Shown piece after piece: positions 45,171 to 56,591 of a stretch of DNA of 64,000 bases. The stretch comes from Knoxdaviesia capensis (taxonomy: Eukaryota > Ascomycota > Sordariomycetes > Microascales > Gondwanamycetaceae), in contig LNGK01000002.1 of assembly GCA_001510575.1 (NCBI GenBank), positions 1,042,144-1,106,143 on the forward strand, given 5' to 3'. Within the stretch, counting starts at the first letter, position 1. Each line of letters begins with the position of its first letter. Below the pieces are notes generated by a model. The model worked only from the letters and a program-made list of their open reading frames with translations. It was not told the origin of the DNA and did no database searches. Position numbers and translations under genes: made by a program.

Positions 45171-47824
45171 TTAATTAGTATCATCATCTGATCTTTTCCG
45201 CTTTTTATCCTCTTTCATATCCTTAGGGGATAAATCTGGCTTATCTGGTTCTTCTGCCGGAGGGCACGGCGTGAACCAAGGGATACGTCCGCGCTGTAAC
45301 CAATCCAATCACATTAGTATCGTACCACGATAGCCACGGGGTGGTTGTTATAGAATCGTTTCTTACCAGAAAGTCAGTGATAACTGTGCGTGCAACACCA
45401 TCCAAATCGGCCTCACCAGCCTTAAGGAGCCGGCCACTCTTTCGTGCCAGAAGTTCCAGAAACTCGGTATGGTCATTCCATCCGGATATTTCGTACGTTC
45501 GTTCGATGTGATGCTTTTTACACCGTTCAAACAGAGCCGGAATGTATTGCTCAGGGTTCTATTAGGGACAAAATGTCAGTCATTTTTTAACTTAGACCAG
45601 ACTCGCCCCTGATATGATATCAACAAGGGTTGCCTTGTAACTTACATCAACGTTCTCAACGCGAACAACACCCCGCAAGAGGATGTCCTCGGGCGATTGA
45701 CTTGCCGATGGAGGAACGATTCCAGGACAGTCAATAAGACTAATGCGCTTCATTAATGAGACGTACTGCCAAACCTTCGTTGAGCCTATGGAACCAACTT
45801 GTTAGTGAAAATGCAACTGGAAAATGAAGGTGTCCGGGTCAAGATAAACCAACCACAAACTTACCTGGTATCGGCGCGGTATTGCAGGTTTTCTTGGCTC
45901 GTAATGTGTTGATGATGCTGGATTTTCCAACGTTCGGGCTGTATCATTCGCTAGTCAGTATTAAAGACTCGGATGGAGAGGCGATGGCGGCAAGGAACCC
46001 ACTAGCCGATGAGACCAACGGCGATCTCTTTCCGAGTTTTCGCATGTAAGCTTGAGAATTGTCTTAACAGAGAGATTAAAGAGCCCTTGCCGAACGAATT
46101 TGTGATTGAGGCATGGAATGCCAATGTAGGGGCATCCTTAGATAGACGGCGGACCCAAGCGGCCTAAATCGGAGAATCCTGGTTAGTACAACGACATGAT
46201 ATGAGTATACCAAGAGACAATCCTTGTACTGCTTCGTGGGAAGCAATGTATGGAATCATAACTAAGAAAAACATCATTGAAAAAGAACCGCAAAGCGGGG
46301 GATGATTTTCAACTCAAAACGAAACACAGTGATAACCTCATACAGAAACCCAGAACGGGAACTGTTGTACCATCTGGCCAGAACGGACAGAGGTAGGCGA
46401 GGCATCTGGTTAATTTGCCCAACATGTAACAGATTCTTGCCATTGAAACTTTTGCACGAATGCGGCGAAGGATCCTGACAGGAATGTTGGGCCAGACAGG
46501 CAGATGTATTATATGCACGAGTAAAGGGCAAAGACACTCACAGCGACTCTGTGATGTGGTAGACAACTTAGTTAGATATTCCTCAAACGGTAGACTTGAT
46601 AGATCGAGAGAAACTTACGAAGTAGGAACTAGATCGGTTTTATTGAGAAGGAAGATGAGGTGCTTGTGTTTCGCCTCACTAATGAAGAATGTTAGGTAAA
46701 TAGCAATATGATGCTCCAGACGGCTGAACTTACGTTTTCAAGTATTTCTCGACACTCCGCTGAAAGGTTCCACGATATTAGCAAGCTTGTCGGTGTAGAC
46801 AGGGGGAATCTGTGACGGGTTTGACTTACACATCGAGTTCCCTCTGGATCTCTTGCATCGAGTACATGAATGACAACATCTGCATATGGTTAGTTGCTAG
46901 AAAGGAAATCCTGGATCGAAGCTTGGATGACAAACCTGAGCTATCTAGAACTTTGTAAAGTTCGTTCCAGATGCGTTTCGACTGCCCTTTGGAAAAGACA
47001 TGTTCCATGGCAATTTTGGCTGCTGGTTCGTCAGGGTCGTTGGCATTCCCACTGAGCAGTCTGTCTTGCTCGAGTTTGTCTTCATAGGCGCCTAAGCTTT
47101 GCTCGGCATCTTCCAGCAAATCAGTCATGCTTTCTGCTGCCGTCGACACACGCTTTCGCTGAGCCTTGGGACCAAAGACATTGGAGAATGGGCTGCTTTC
47201 AATCGTCATTTTGGCCTTGTGTTGTGCCAGGCCATTTACTGTTCCTTCGCCATCACGAATCAGGGTGAGTGGGAGAGTGTTTCTTCGGAGCTGTTATGAA
47301 GACAGGTGTTAGGAGAGATCCCAATATGAACATGGGATACTGGACATGAGGTTGAGACACACCAAGACGCTATAGGGATCGTTCACGCGATCGGACATTG
47401 CCGATCTAAACGCATTAAGTGATTCTTGGGAGATGACTGCACACAAGAAGCGAATGTTAGGAAACAAGATGATATATATCTCCTAGATGTTTGCTTCTTA
47501 CCTCGGGTGTTGGAAAACCATTTGCGGTTGGGTTCGATAACAGCATTGGGGATGTCTCTTGACTGGAAGGAAGCGGCCTTGGTGATTTCTCCATCGGCAT
47601 TTCGTTGAGCTTTGCCTTCCTTGTACATGGAGAGAGTTTTCACTCTCTTTGCCGACCTGTAGAAGTTCTCTCCTTTGACTTTGACATTTCCAAGGCCGTC
47701 GCCAGCGGGTCTCTCCTGTTAAACAGTTAGTAACGAGTATTCGAAAAGACGTAATGGAAAATGGCAGGCAAATAAAATGACATACCCGACTCCGCCGGTT
47801 CTTCTCTTTCTTGAATGTGCCCAT
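45171..47824 (-). CDS. NOG2: Nucleolar GTP-binding protein 2 (60S biogenesis GTPase)
   Basis: Circularly permuted YlqF-type GTPase that joins late nucleolar/nuclear pre-60S particles (family knowledge). Thirteen exons: 47824-47786, 47715-47502, 47436-47363, 47290-46936, 46879-46830, 46759-46734, 46678-46619, 46548-46542 (7 nt), 46163-46003, 45938-45865, 45785-45646, 45558-45367 and 45293-45171; 1515 nt, 504 aa. G motifs occur in the permuted order: NKTD (residues 265-268), then GYPNVGKSS (328-336), then DCPG (372-375). The N-terminal NGP1NT-type region and the FHASITNSFGKGSL block are conserved. The tail is a charged KKRKRSDDD segment whose TAA is the first codon at the island border, so the original C terminus may have been longer. 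The 7-nt microexon restores the conserved VPT-x-VAAAWV block. Confidence 0.92.
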
Positions 47825-48238
47825 GTTTCCTGCTGTGTCGTAAAAAATTACTTGATAGCGCACGTGTGTGAGACTGAACAGATGTGTGTTTGTGTGAAGA
47901 GGCAGAAGAGGTTTATTCAGGTGAGGAGAGGTAAAAAAGTTGTACTGAGTAGCAGAAATTCGGCTTAAAAGATATTTTCTGCAAAGTGGATATCTTATCT
48001 TGAATTATTTTTTTTAGCTTAGAACTTTGTGCCAGAATAACTTAGTGGTATGTTGGGCGGTGTGAAATTATATAATCCTTCTCCTGTTTTTTTCCCCCTT
48101 CTCTTCGGCATCCATTTTCTCATCGAACTTGCAATCAATCAATCACCTCCGTGTGCACTGCGAAGCGAACCCTTTCTTCTTCTTTAAATTACCTGCCTAT
48201 TCCCAATTGATCAGGTGTCTGGTAATCATTGCCGGAAG
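47825..48238. promoter_or_regulatory. Divergent promoter, NOG2 / PET123
   Basis: About 410 bases between divergent starts. A pyrimidine-rich tract (about 48,085-48,190) precedes the PET123 start, a common layout for highly expressed fungal genes. A GTG-starting extension of PET123 reads into this region but ATG 48,239 is preferred. Confidence 0.4.
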
Positions 48239-49180
48239 ATGGTAGTATCTGCGCCATCCCGACGCTGTGCGTCTGCCTTTCCCTACCGCCTTGCCAGCGT
48301 TAATCGACAGCTTGCTCAACATGCTCGCTTTTCAACTTCGGTTGTGTCGCGTCAATTGAACAATAAGAACCCACCCGAATCGCCATCATATATTCCGGTC
48401 CCGACACCTCCATTATCGGAGGAGAAGAGATTTCGTTATGTGAAGGGCCATTTGCCCGTTCCACGTGATGTCTTTCACTCTGGTGACAGCATCCGCAAAG
48501 TGCAACCCGAACATTTGCAAAAGACATCACCGCTTCCTACAAGTGAATCCTCTCGAGCCCCAGCCCCGGAAGGCTCGTCTGTTGCCTGGCGGAGATCCAT
48601 GGCATCATCGCGTCGGAAGAATTTGCGCGATGGTCTTAACGGACTGTGGATCCGTAAACAAGTCACGGATCGCCGCGTTGCGAAAGTCCAGGCCGCCAAG
48701 CTTGAGGAAGCCCTCGAGGCCACCCGCGCACCCGAACGGTTCGACGACGTTATCACAAGAAGCACAATTCTTGCATCAACCCTCAATACTAAAGTCATAC
48801 CCGACCCGGAGAGATTCGACAAGGCGGCTGCAAGTCAGGCCCTGACAGCAGATATCGCTCTGCAGAAGCGTGAAGCTCGTCGTGATGCTTTGGTGGAGCT
48901 TTATATGAATGCTTCGAAGTTCATCGTTGACGAACGTGGATTACAGGCTGAAGTTGACAAAGTTTTCAGTGAGGACTTCTGGAAGGACCAGCCTGGTAAT
49001 CAGCCTGACAGCAATGCCTGGTCTGCGTGGGGACCTCCTCCCAACCTGGCGGACATGCTAGGAGAATTGACCCGATCCCAAAGCAAGCCTGGGGTTAGTT
49101 TTGGACAAAGTGACTATATTCACAATGTCCGAAGACAAAAGCGCGTTTCTGAAGAGCTGACAGGGGGGAAACTTGAGTGA
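48239..49180 (+). CDS. PET123: Mitochondrial small-subunit ribosomal protein mS26 (Pet123)
   Basis: Single-exon gene, 313 aa. mS26 is a mitochondria-specific 37S protein; in yeast Pet123 acts in mitochondrial translation. The N terminus is an Arg/Ser/Ala-rich presequence (residues 1-45) followed by the fungal block with FRYVKGHLPVPRDVF. The central RRKNLRDGLNGLWIRKQ stretch starts a long charged coiled-coil-like helix, and the C-terminal LVELYMNASKFIVDE...VDKVF segment corresponds to the best conserved part of yeast Pet123. ATG 48,239 is the first in frame. It converges with ADP1. Confidence 0.85.
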   Translation: MVVSAPSRRCASAFPYRLASVNRQLAQHARFSTSVVSRQLNNKNPPESPSYIPVPTPPLSEEKRFRYVKGHLPVPRDVFHSGDSIRKVQPEHLQKTSPLPTSESSRAPAPEGSSVAWRRSMASSRRKNLRDGLNGLWIRKQVTDRRVAKVQAAKLEEALEATRAPERFDDVITRSTILASTLNTKVIPDPERFDKAAASQALTADIALQKREARRDALVELYMNASKFIVDERGLQAEVDKVFSEDFWKDQPGNQPDSNAWSAWGPPPNLADMLGELTRSQSKPGVSFGQSDYIHNVRRQKRVSEELTGGKLE

Positions 49181-49475
49181 TGGAGACTGTGTACCAACTA
49201 CCATATGCCGGGAGGGATATTTCCATGTATATTATTTATTGTATGTACCGTGTGTAATATTAGAGAAGAACAACTATTGGCCAACTTGAAAAAAAAAAAA
49301 AAGAATTCCAACCATGGATTCTAGATAGCCAAAGAGAGTAGCAATAGTGAGTGATGCGGTCCAACCGCAGGAAAAAAAACCCCCAAAAACGAAACGAAAT
49401 GAAAAGAGAAAGGCTTATATATACATATTATGTGCTGTGCTACAGACCCAAACCACACCAAAGCCGATGCCCATA

Positions 49476-52400
49476 CTAACGCCGCTCCACAAGAACCACA
49501 TGCATGGCAGCATATGCCAGAATAACAAAAATAGTAGCAAATGCTCCCAGACGTGCAATGTCGAGCCAAACCGCTGAATTATCAAAGCCAAACGAGCTTA
49601 AAATGGCGGCTCCAGGCACCGTGATGTTGATGCCATACTTCTTATCAATAAGAGTGAGCTCAACAACTTCATTCACGATTAGAGATTCGAAACCGTAATG
49701 GAAGATGGATAGAGATTGGAGCCACACTGCAGTTTTCGGGATTGCTGCATGATTCAGGAGAAGTCCCGCAAATAGCAAGCTGAAGAGCATTACCAAGCTT
49801 CCAATGAGGTTCGCAACTCCGGGGTCCTTGCAAACAATTCCGATGAACAGGCAGATGGCAGCGGCGGCAAGATTGAAGAGAACAAGAATGAGGATGAACT
49901 TGGCAAAGTGGGAAAAATCCGGCACGAGGCCGGTCATAGGATATATGATGGATCCCATGAGGAGAGGAGGGATGATCCGAAGGGGAACAATGTCAAAGAT
50001 GACCTTCGCAGCGAAATAGGTTGCGGGGGAATAGTATCCGTTGGCTCTTTCTCTGGTGAAAAGGAGCCGTTCCTGAGCAAAGACGTTTAAGCTGGTGAGT
50101 GTGCTGAAGCCGAAGAGGGCAAGGAGGAAGAAAAATAGACCCAGTCTGTTCTGGAATCCAGCAATATCGTCTGTGATTCCGTAGAACAGGTAACCCGAGA
50201 GTACCGCAAGAAGGATGGCAGTGGCGTAGTGAGTCAGCATCAGCATTGGGTTGCGGTAGAGGTTCCTCCATGTTCGTTGGGAGAGAATCAGGAACTGGCT
50301 CAAGTAGCCGATACGGGCGTAACCTTTGCCAAAAGCAGGCTTAGAGTTGGGCTGGTCTCCAGAGTCCGCGGTTCCATTCTCGCCGTTTAGCCCATTGGCA
50401 CTGGCAGCAGACTCAACAGCCTGACGTGTCTCTTCACTGCTTGTGGCGGCGATATCGGATTCCGCAAATGCCTGAACAATGCTGTCCAACTCGGTTCTGA
50501 TAAAAGCACCGGGAGGGAGGTTATCCGGACCCTCCTCGAGAATTTCTGAGTTGGTAGACTTGGAAAGGTTGTATCCGAGGCGATATGCGCCTGGGCCCTC
50601 ACCACTGGCATCAGAGACGGACGGGGGCCCGTCTGCAGTCTTGCGACGAGTGAACAACTCTCTTTCCTGTCTGACCCTGACAGAGTCCTTACGACCTCTT
50701 TTCACTTTGGGAGACGAAGACTCCGGCGCTAAGCTATCATCAGCGCTGGCGATCGAAGTGCCGGCGATGGACTTGACCGCTCGGGTGCTGCTTGGGCCAG
50801 CGCTAGCAGAGTCGAGCTGAGTTGAAGATTCCTCAACAGTAATCATGGGGGTGACACTTGCGTGCATGGTCAGGTCAACGACATAGTCGGCAATGTTGAA
50901 TCCAGGAGGGCAAGAGTATCCCAGGCGATCAAAATAATCCTGGCATTGATGGAAAGAACCAGAATACACAAGACGCCCATAGGACAGCAGAACCAGGCGA
51001 TCGAAGAGGGCAACAATGTTAGACCGAGGCTGATGGATAGTGAACACAACAGTCCGCTTGTAGGTCTTGGCAAGAGTAACTAGGCACTCGACAACGTTGA
51101 AGGCATTGTAGGCATCAAGGCCACTGGTTGGCTCGTCTAAGAACAATATCGAGGGGCTCGTGACCAGCTCGCAAGCGATACCGACACGCCGTTTCTCGCC
51201 TCCAGAGATACCGCGGCCCTTGCCGTCTTCGGAGCCAATGAGAGAATCGCGGATGTGGTATATTCCGAGCTGCTTTTCCACCTCAATGGCGCGTTGCTCC
51301 TTAGCGGCGCGGCTCATAGATTTCGGCAGGCGGAGCAATGCACTGGTTAGAATCGTCTCGTGAACGGTCAGAGTAGGCAGCATGGTATCCTCCTGATCAA
51401 CGAAGCCAATGACACTCTTATAATCCGAGTCGCCAATCTTCTCTCCATTGACGTAAAAGTCGCCAAGGACAAGGCCGCGCTTGTTTTTCCGGGCGAGAAT
51501 ATCCAGGAACGTGGTCTTTCCGGCACCAGAGGCACCCATAATGGCAGTAATCTCGCCAGGATGGCAGATACCACTGATGTCAGACAGAATCGTCTTTCCG
51601 TTGATATTGTACGAGACACTGGAGAAAAATAGAGAAGCAGGATTGTGGTCGGTCATGAGCTTAGAGGTCTCATCGTCGGAATCCTCGAGACGAATAGGGC
51701 CATATCGGAACTGTCTTCGAGACAGGTACCATGTACCAAGGATAGTGGCAACGAGGATGAGGGAGCAAGATGCGATAACGATGGCGATCAGAGGCGTATT
51801 GATAGTCTTGACAGGCGGGGAATATCCAGGGATTTCGGTCTGGTATAGACACTCGCCGGAGGAACAGGTTAACAAAATGCTGTCGTCGCCGATGAGGTTC
51901 TGGATGAGATCGTCCATGGCAGGCTCTTTGAATTCGCAGTGGCGGTCCAGACCTGGCTCTTGGGTGCATTGAAACTTGGCGGGGCCTTTGACGCCCTCGT
52001 CCAGAAATTCGCTGATATCCAGGGAACCATCCTGGCCACACATCATGCGATCCGTGATGCAGCTACATTTGATGTCGGTGCATGAGTATACGGTTCGGTT
52101 TCGGTCGGCGGAAAATTCGGCGGTAGAGTCGCATTTGTCCAGATTGCAGTAGAACGATTCGATTTTGTCGACCCAGACTGTTATGATTTACGGCGAACAT
52201 GTGAGCAAACGCACCTATTCATACACCTACACTCCGTTTGTCGAGGCAGATGCACCAAGGAGGACGGACTTACACTGAAATTGACATGATGCATCTTCCT
52301 TGTTGCAAGTGAAGGTGACCTGAGGCTGGCGCTCTCCTAATAGATCCTTGATTTTCTTGTTGACGACGTTGCACATCTGGTAGTTGTGTTTCACAACCTC

Positions 52401-53000
52401 TCCGTTCCCATAGCAGACACCACCCTCGCCATCGGGCATGAGAGCATCGCAGGCTTTGTCAGAGGTGCAAAGGTTGCAGTTGATTCCCGCCCAGCCTTCG
52501 TCGCATTCGCAAGTCGAGTTCGATCGCATAGGTCGGTCTTTTCCTCGACCTAGGGAGCCGCACACTGGTAAGAAGGAAAAAAAACGGAATATCTCCGGTT
52601 AGCTGGGTGCAACATGATGAAGTACTGAAGGAAACAGATGTTCTTACGCGGTTCTAAGCAATCCTCGCCACCAAATCCTTCCGGGCAGTCGCATTTCCCG
52701 TTGAATTCGTTACAAGAGCCGTATTGGCCGCAGTTGTTTGAAGGAAGGAGGCAGTTGAAGCTGTTAAGAGGCTGTGTGTTAGAGCTTGAAGGAGACCGAC
52801 ATGGTGATATAATAAACTCCCGAGAACTATACATACCACGGTGGACATCCCGGAGGAGGGCCTTCCATAAGGGCAAGCTGTGCTCGAAGCATGTCGGCAG
52901 TTGAATAGTTCCCGGCGACAGATGGGAGTATGTGTATAGAGAGCAACGAGACGGCCGCCGCGGCCCTTCTCAAGAAGCCGCGGGAAGACGGAGAAGGCAT
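49476..53000 (-). CDS. ADP1: ABCG-type half transporter, Adp1-like
   Basis: Exons 53000-52837, 52760-52648, 52564-52274 and 52177-49476; 3270 nt, 1089 aa, close to yeast Adp1. A signal peptide is followed by a Cys-rich extracellular region with EGF-like motifs (residues about 50-300) and a transmembrane segment at about 317-341. The ATP-binding cassette has Walker A GASGAGKTT (404-412), signature ISGGEKRR (513-520) and Walker B LFLDEPTSGLD (about 534-544). A long Ser/Glu-rich linker precedes the ABC2 membrane domain with about six hydrophobic segments. This is the ABCG order (NBD before TMD) with an extra N-terminal luminal domain specific to the Adp1 group. The substrate is not established for the family. 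It probably works as a dimer in an internal membrane. Confidence 0.92.
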
Positions 53001-54026
53001 GCTTGAGTCCAGGTTCGCTTAACAGACCCGATCTCAGTGGTTGACTTCCGCACGCCCACAGCAAACCAGGATGAATATCAGAAGAAACAAAAGAAACCGT
53101 TGGGGGAGAGATGAAGATGATGAAGATGGGGGAGAGGAAGAGTGGGGAAGGAGGAGAAAGAGCTGACTTGATGAGAGGAAGATAAAGTCGAGAGATGTGG
53201 ATATGTCCAGGTACTTTGCGCAAGTTGGGTCAGAAAGAGCTTCGATTACCTGTCGTCATTGAACGGCAGCCAGAGTCAGCCAGAAATGGGGCCTATGCAA
53301 TTCAAATGTAGGTAGCATTGCAGGAACAGGAGGTACCTGTACATGTTTGGGGCCTGTTGGCTGGTCAGCAGCTCTCGCGCCTGACCGCAGTGTGACGAAT
53401 TACATAAGGCCTGCTACAAGCGGAAGGTCTGAGCTTTCTCAACTCGGGGTTGCTGAAACCGAAGAGCGTGGGAGGTACAGGTACATATGAACTTCCCTTG
53501 GTACATACAGTTCAGTACATACCAGCGCCTGGGCCAGCCCGGACTCGACAAACGGGAAGAGGTGTATTATATTTTTTATTTTTATATCTATTATGCAGAG
53601 CCAAGCATGCATCTGACACCATGTTCCTGTATCGGCCTTTAGCGTCTATCTTCTGGGGATTTCGTAGCTGTCACAGGCATTCATTCCAGTAGTACAAGAC
53701 ACATGCATGTACGTTGAACGAGTAAGGCGATCCAAACTTCGACCAGCCTTATAGGATTATATGATGCATTCAAGGGGTTCCGTACACAGTAGTAGTAGTG
53801 ACAATAATAATACAAATCCATAGAGGTCAGCCTATCAAATATAGAGGTCTCGCGAAGGAGAAAAGAAACCCCCCGCCCNCCCCCCCCCCCCCCCCCCCCC
53901 CCCTCCTCCCCAAGAAAAAAAAAGACCCCCGCTTGACTTGGACTCGACATTGCTGGGAATCATAAGAGATGAGGAGTCTGATTTGTGACTAGGAGCAAGA
54001 TGAAAGGCTCAAGAAATACCGTCCAG
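53001..54026. promoter_or_regulatory. ADP1 upstream region with CT-rich tract and C-run gap
   Basis: About 1 kb without a gene. Read in the ADP1 sense, 53,170-53,090 is almost pure pyrimidine, typical of fungal promoters and leaders. Bases 53,871-53,903 are a C homopolymer with one ambiguous base (53,879), so the length here is unreliable. The reading frame across that run is an artefact of the homopolymer. Confidence 0.45.
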
Positions 54027-54545
54027 TCACGGCCTCGCAACCGTAGAGGCGATCACTCCTGGAGGACCGAGTTTTTCTATCAAGCCCGGTGCAAGATTCA
54101 ACTGCGACTCAATGGCCGACGGCGGGTGCCCGCGGCTTTGTAACGCAATTATTCGATTAATCGTGCTCACATTGAGAAACTGGCGCCCAGGACTTGTGGC
54201 GGATCCCTGCCTGATAAACTCTGTATCATAATGTTCTTGTAATTGACGACGGGCCTCCAGAGCCTCGAGGGTAGGGTTTTGTCTCGCGACAGGAAATGAA
54301 GGACCAGAGGGCCCAGGGCCGATGTCTCCGGGTGCGCGATGTGCTATAGACGACGGACTGAACGTCGGATTCGGCTTGACGGTTCCTATTTCGCGTAGTC
54401 GGGAAGAGAAATCGGCTGTGATTTCGGAATTGCCGACGTCGGCTGGTTCGATGTGTTGAGGATTTTTGGATGTGAGATTGGCTGGAGGAGTGGTGGGAAA
54501 CTTGCGCGCAACGCTGCCGCCGCGTTTTGAAGCGGCTGAACCCAT
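54027..54545 (-). CDS. Conserved hypothetical, possible helix-turn-helix protein
   Basis: Single-exon frame of 172 aa from ATG 54,545. The frame opens 43 codons further upstream but the internal Met gives a better start. It begins MGSAASK, which fits an N-myristoylation signal (Gly2, Ser6). The middle is Pro/Ser-rich and likely disordered. The C terminus (residues about 95-165) has a charged helix (ARRQLQEHYDTEF) followed by a compact segment with the pattern N-x-STINRIIALQSRGHPPSAIE and IEKLGPPGVIA, resembling a helix-turn-helix repeat. I recognise the style from uncharacterised fungal proteins but cannot name a function. It lies upstream of nothing co-transcribed; the xylanase is 255 bp away on the same strand. 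Confidence 0.65.
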   Translation of the reverse strand: MGSAASKRGGSVARKFPTTPPANLTSKNPQHIEPADVGNSEITADFSSRLREIGTVKPNPTFSPSSIAHRAPGDIGPGPSGPSFPVARQNPTLEALEARRQLQEHYDTEFIRQGSATSPGRQFLNVSTINRIIALQSRGHPPSAIESQLNLAPGLIEKLGPPGVIASTVARP

Positions 54546-54799
54546 TGCGTCTGATAGGAGGAGAGTAACAGAGAGATGACTCAGGAGATATAACGGAGGA
54601 GCGTGAGGGCGGTAGATTTCGACCGTGGCGATGAAAATTCTCGAGAGGAAGGAATGTACATGAGTGAACGACATTCAGTTCAACACTTGCTAGCTGGAGG
54701 TCTGGATGACTAATGCCCGCCACTACAAATTAGACAGTATTCGGGACGAAACTCTATTCCGACTTGAATCTTAACTAGATGCTTCAAAGGACAAACTTC

Positions 54800-55333
54800 T
54801 CATGCATAATAATATCCCGTTTCCACCACCGTGGCCACCTCTTCTTGTACGGTCGTGGGGGCCAGAGTCACCATTGTTGCCGCCGCCTCTTGGAATACGC
54901 CGAGGAGGCTGGTGTATGCCGGCTTTTTGTTGAGGTTGCGATCCCACAAGCATGCTTCACCTTGTCCTGGAAATTCGGTTGGAATCCAGGAATATTGGTC
55001 GGTGAAATCCCACACAGTCATGCCGATGCATTTTGGCGTGTTGAGGCACGCGTATGCGACTTCCATATAGTCGAGGGCCTGTTGCTCACGATCGGCATCT
55101 GTGACGGGCATATGCGTCACCCTGATATCAATTTCCGTGAACGCAAGCTCGTCGACGATCTCCGAGAACTTGTTCATTGTGCCCTCAAGCTCCGCCCGGC
55201 TTTGTGCATTTCCAACCCGGGCGTGGTCTTGCATGCCGATGCCGTGTATGGGAGCACCGGCAGCCTTTGCGTTCTTGACTAGCTCGTATCTGCGCGTCAC
55301 TTCCCCGTCAGCGTCTTGGGCTGCGTTGGGTTG

Positions 55334-55378
<45 letters not shown>

Positions 55379-56233
55379 CTCTCCCCCCTGAGTGGCCATG
55401 ACTGCTGAAGGTACTTACGTTGCGTTGATCTTTGCATTACAGCATCTTTCGATATTGAAATCGTTGTAGTACAGTTTTGCATGGGGGTCCACTGCCGCCG
55501 CGACTTTGAAAGAATGCGTGACAAAGTCTGCTCCCATTGCACGGTACACTGGCAAAAGTCGGCGAAGTTAGCTTTCCAATCCATTCCCATCCCGGCCATC
55601 GGGATTCACTTACTGGGGCTTTGACGCCATGTCCCATCATCTTCAAGAGCCTCATTTACAACGTCCCAGGAATAGCACTGGCCCTTGTAATGCGTCATGA
55701 CCGAGCGGATGTGCGCTTCAATGACTTGGGCCATCTGATCGCGGTCATACACTCCGCTGACTGTTGTTAGATACGCGAGTGTTAGCTATGGTCGCCATTT
55801 CTGGTCACTCATAAATGATCACCTACCCCATGCTGGAAGCTGATTGTGCCACACCAACGTATGGCATCTCAAGTATTGGCCGGATTGCCGGGCAATGTTG
55901 GCGATTGCATCTCCTATATGGATGTGGTGGGAGAAGCATTAGAGTTCAGTCGTCAAGATAGCTGGACTCTTGAATCGTCTTACCTGCCGCAAAGCCGAAA
56001 GCCCCCCGTGCTGACTGTGTGTTTGCCCACTTCTGCCCGTTGGCCGGAGTTATGGATCCAAACTCATCTAAATCTCTGGCGATGGCCAGGTATGCCCCAT
56101 TTCCCAATGCCGGGTTGTCGACAGCTGTGCCAACGTACTTGAGTCCAGCAGCTACTGCCCATCTGTTCAACTGGGAGGCTCCAGGAGAGACAAATACGGA
56201 CAGTACTGCGAGTAAGAGAAGGAGGGCGACCAT
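54800..56233 (-). CDS. Secreted GH10 endo-1,4-beta-xylanase
   Basis: Glycoside hydrolase family 10 enzyme cleaving xylan backbones by a retaining mechanism. Five exons: 56233-55984, 55913-55827, 55760-55614, 55548-55419 and 55289-54800; 1104 nt, 367 aa. A hydrophobic signal peptide spans residues 1 to about 20. GH10 landmarks are present: the HTLVWHNQLP block, acid/base Glu149 in WDVVNEAL, and nucleophile Glu257 in FTEIDIR, followed by WDFTDQYSW. No carbohydrate-binding module is visible. The last splice acceptor at 55,290-55,291 is chosen by phase and because it joins NAKINA to TYELVKNAKAAG, the usual GH10 sequence. An acceptor 31 bp upstream gives a frameshift. The last intron contains a long TG microsatellite. 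Confidence 0.92.
55337..55372. repeat. (TG)18 microsatellite in xylanase intron
   Basis: Eighteen TG units on the + strand, reading (CA)18 in the transcript, located in intron 4 of the xylanase about 45-80 nt upstream of the splice acceptor. Confidence 0.92.
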
Positions 56234-56591
56234 GTTGCTAAGCTGTTTCCCGACATTCCAACTTTGCAGCCGCAAACTTGAAAGAAAAGACAAGAGCCGT
56301 CTCTTTTTCCCTTCAAAAGATATGCCTGTAGATACATTGAACCGCACCAACTGACTTTTGCGAAAAGGCTGCATGCTAAGTAGCAGTCTTTATCTATCTA
56401 TTTAGGCAAATTGAAAATGAATTCTGGGGTGCGGATAGATTGAAATCATGAAGGCAATGCAATGGTTTCTGGACATAATGTTCTAGCTGAGCAGTTGATT
56501 ACACGGTTCAGGCTGAATTGGGGGATCAGAAGCTGTGTGCATTAGTTGGACTCCTAAGGATTCTTGCTTCGATGGCATCGTGTTCCATCTC
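56234..56591. other. Intergenic region between xylanase and aminotransferase
   Basis: About 360 bases holding the xylanase promoter and the 3' end of the aminotransferase, both on the minus strand. No further feature was seen. Confidence 0.4.

Noticed and set aside
53681..53950. Gly-rich 89-aa minus-strand frame
   Set aside because: The Gly run is only the translated C homopolymer with an ambiguous base.
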